From the NCBI RefSeq assembly GCF_003597395.2, contig NC_133774.1:42996392-43060391 (forward strand): 64,000 bases of DNA, read 5' to 3'. The notes beneath the pieces were generated by a model. That model was not told where the DNA came from. It saw nothing but the letters and a program-made list of their open reading frames with translations, and searched no databases. Below, piece after piece: positions 62,891 to 64,000 of this stretch (positions are counted from its first letter, which is position 1; the number at the start of each line of letters is the position of its first letter). The stretch comes from Chelonoidis abingdonii (taxonomy: Eukaryota > Chordata > Testudines > Testudinidae). The translations under genes were made by a program, and so were the position numbers.

Positions 62891-64000
62891 CACAGTTTCC
62901 TTCAACTGTAGAGCCAAAGGGGACTAGGTGGCTCAAAATACTACTAGTAAGATATGGTACCTTTTACCTCTAGATCATTTGTTGTAATTAACACTGGTCA
63001 GTAGTAGTGGCCAAAATTTGAACAAGCAACGTAGAGACCAGTGGCCTGCATGAAATGGGTTGATGGTCTCAGTCTAAGGGCTTGTCTACATGGCAAGCCA
63101 AGGAGTGAATCTACTGTGTGCCCGCTTGCAATGCAGTAACATCCTATGTAGACATTGCTACAGTGCAGTGAAAGTCCTGAATAGTCCCCTTACTATACTT
63201 TAGGGGACAATTGTTCACACAACAAGATCCCCAGGAGAGTTAGTACACTTGATAGAAATTTCACTGACTTTTGAGTCTGTTTTCCAGCAGCACTGCAGTT
63301 GCTGTATGCACTATCTAAACAGGCCACTGGTGTTTTTACTACTGCTCCAAGTCTTAAGACTGAGAATGGACATGGAGGCTGAACCGCACTCTCAACTCCA
63401 GACTGGTCCTTCCACAGCCCTGGAGAAGTGTGTACAAGCTTCCACTGGCTACTGAATACCTGTTCTGTGAATAAATTGAGGATTTCAGTTTCCACTGCTA
63501 TCAAGGTGATACCTTTTGTCAGCCCTAAATGTTCATTAATAAATAAATAAATTGTATAGGGAATGAAATATATGCATATCCAAGGTAATGGTTTGTGATT
63601 TCATTTTCTTAACATTTATCAAAATGCAACAGCTACCACATCCATGAAAACACCATGCTAGAGTGGTGAAGGAAAAGATGCAAGAAGTATTTCGAAATCT
63701 GAGATAGGGCTGGTAAAAACTGTGCACACAGCAGGGAGCTCTGTCTTCCACTGGTTCCAAATGTCCATTTTTTCTTCCCTGTTATGCTACTGTTCAAATG
63801 CAATAACTATGAGTGGCCACACCACCATACAACTACAATGACACACATGGGTTTCCTTTTTCACTCAGTGAGGGCTAGTTTGTAGAGAGAGAGCCACACG
63901 TGGTACTACTTGTCCCGCTGCAGACTCACTGTGCTTCAGGGAGCTTTGGTTTCGACTTCCTAGAGGCAACCACCTTGTACTTTCGGGGGGGGGGGGTGTA
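62891..64000. other. Flank with MITE scrap and end-of-window poly(G)
   Basis: 63077-63250 starts AGGGCTTGTCTACATGGCAA as other MITEs do, with no clear right end. The last bases hold an 11-base or longer G run (from about 63985). No gene seen. CENPK is the expected neighbour of ADAMTS6 in vertebrates, but none of it is visible. Confidence 0.45.

Overview
The window is animal nuclear DNA, most likely from a turtle. That placement is an inference from repeats I recognise: CR1 LINE 3' ends with the ATTCTATG tail, DIRS-type retrotransposons, the 'GTTTCAGAGTAGCAG' repeat, many MITEs beginning TCTACACT, and large solo LTRs. Base composition is AT-rich with split genes. There is no operon, CRISPR array or bacterial-style gene. 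A 906-base run of N lies at 756-1661.

There is one supported protein-coding gene: the 5' part of ADAMTS6, on the minus strand. Six coding exons (59057-58961, 57999-57641, 45741-45573, 32998-32781, 32177-32094, 31569-31424) join in a consistent reading frame. Every intron edge visible in the window follows GT-AG. They encode the start codon and signal peptide, the whole propeptide with its Cys and furin-type site, and the first part of the reprolysin metalloprotease domain, 357 codons in all. The zinc-binding exon and everything after it were not found in the remaining 31.4 kb and probably lie to the left of the window. The stretch upstream of the start codon holds short upstream ORFs. Positions 1-31423 are therefore probably intron 6, and 59058-64000 is leader plus 5' flank.

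The rest is intronic or flanking DNA filled with mobile elements, many of them nested. Left to right: a gapped DNA transposon and a fold-back repeat (1-1960); a solo LTR (2693-3505); a decayed DIRS element split by a CR1 LINE (3880-8570); a DIRS end and gypsy-like gag/protease remnants (13.3-15.0 kb); a 49-bp-arm inverted repeat (16182-16493); a hAT element with perfect 8-bp target duplication (21515-22446); a DIRS gag remnant with a CR1 scrap (23.8-26.0 kb); a second hAT with 8-bp duplication (26896-27206); an LTR and GC-rich hAT-like cluster (35.0-36.5 kb); a DIRS copy carrying a solo LTR with 5-bp duplication (38.7-41.4 kb) next to a G-rich hAT with 8-bp duplication (41419-42584); another solo LTR (43.5-44.4 kb); a run of MITEs (46.9-52.0 kb); a CR1/L3 LINE (52.5-53.2 kb); a long inverted-repeat element (53.5-55.3 kb); a solo LTR with 5-bp duplication and repeated promoter-like motifs (55992-56956); and a LINE interrupted by an opposite-strand LINE (61.3-62.9 kb).

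I found no convincing undescribed gene system. The points most worth a second look are the nested insertions with intact duplications, the LTR with its repeated motif, the near-perfect inverted repeat at 16.2-16.5 kb, the ADAMTS6 leader uORFs, and an assembly gap that sits at the apex of a hairpin.
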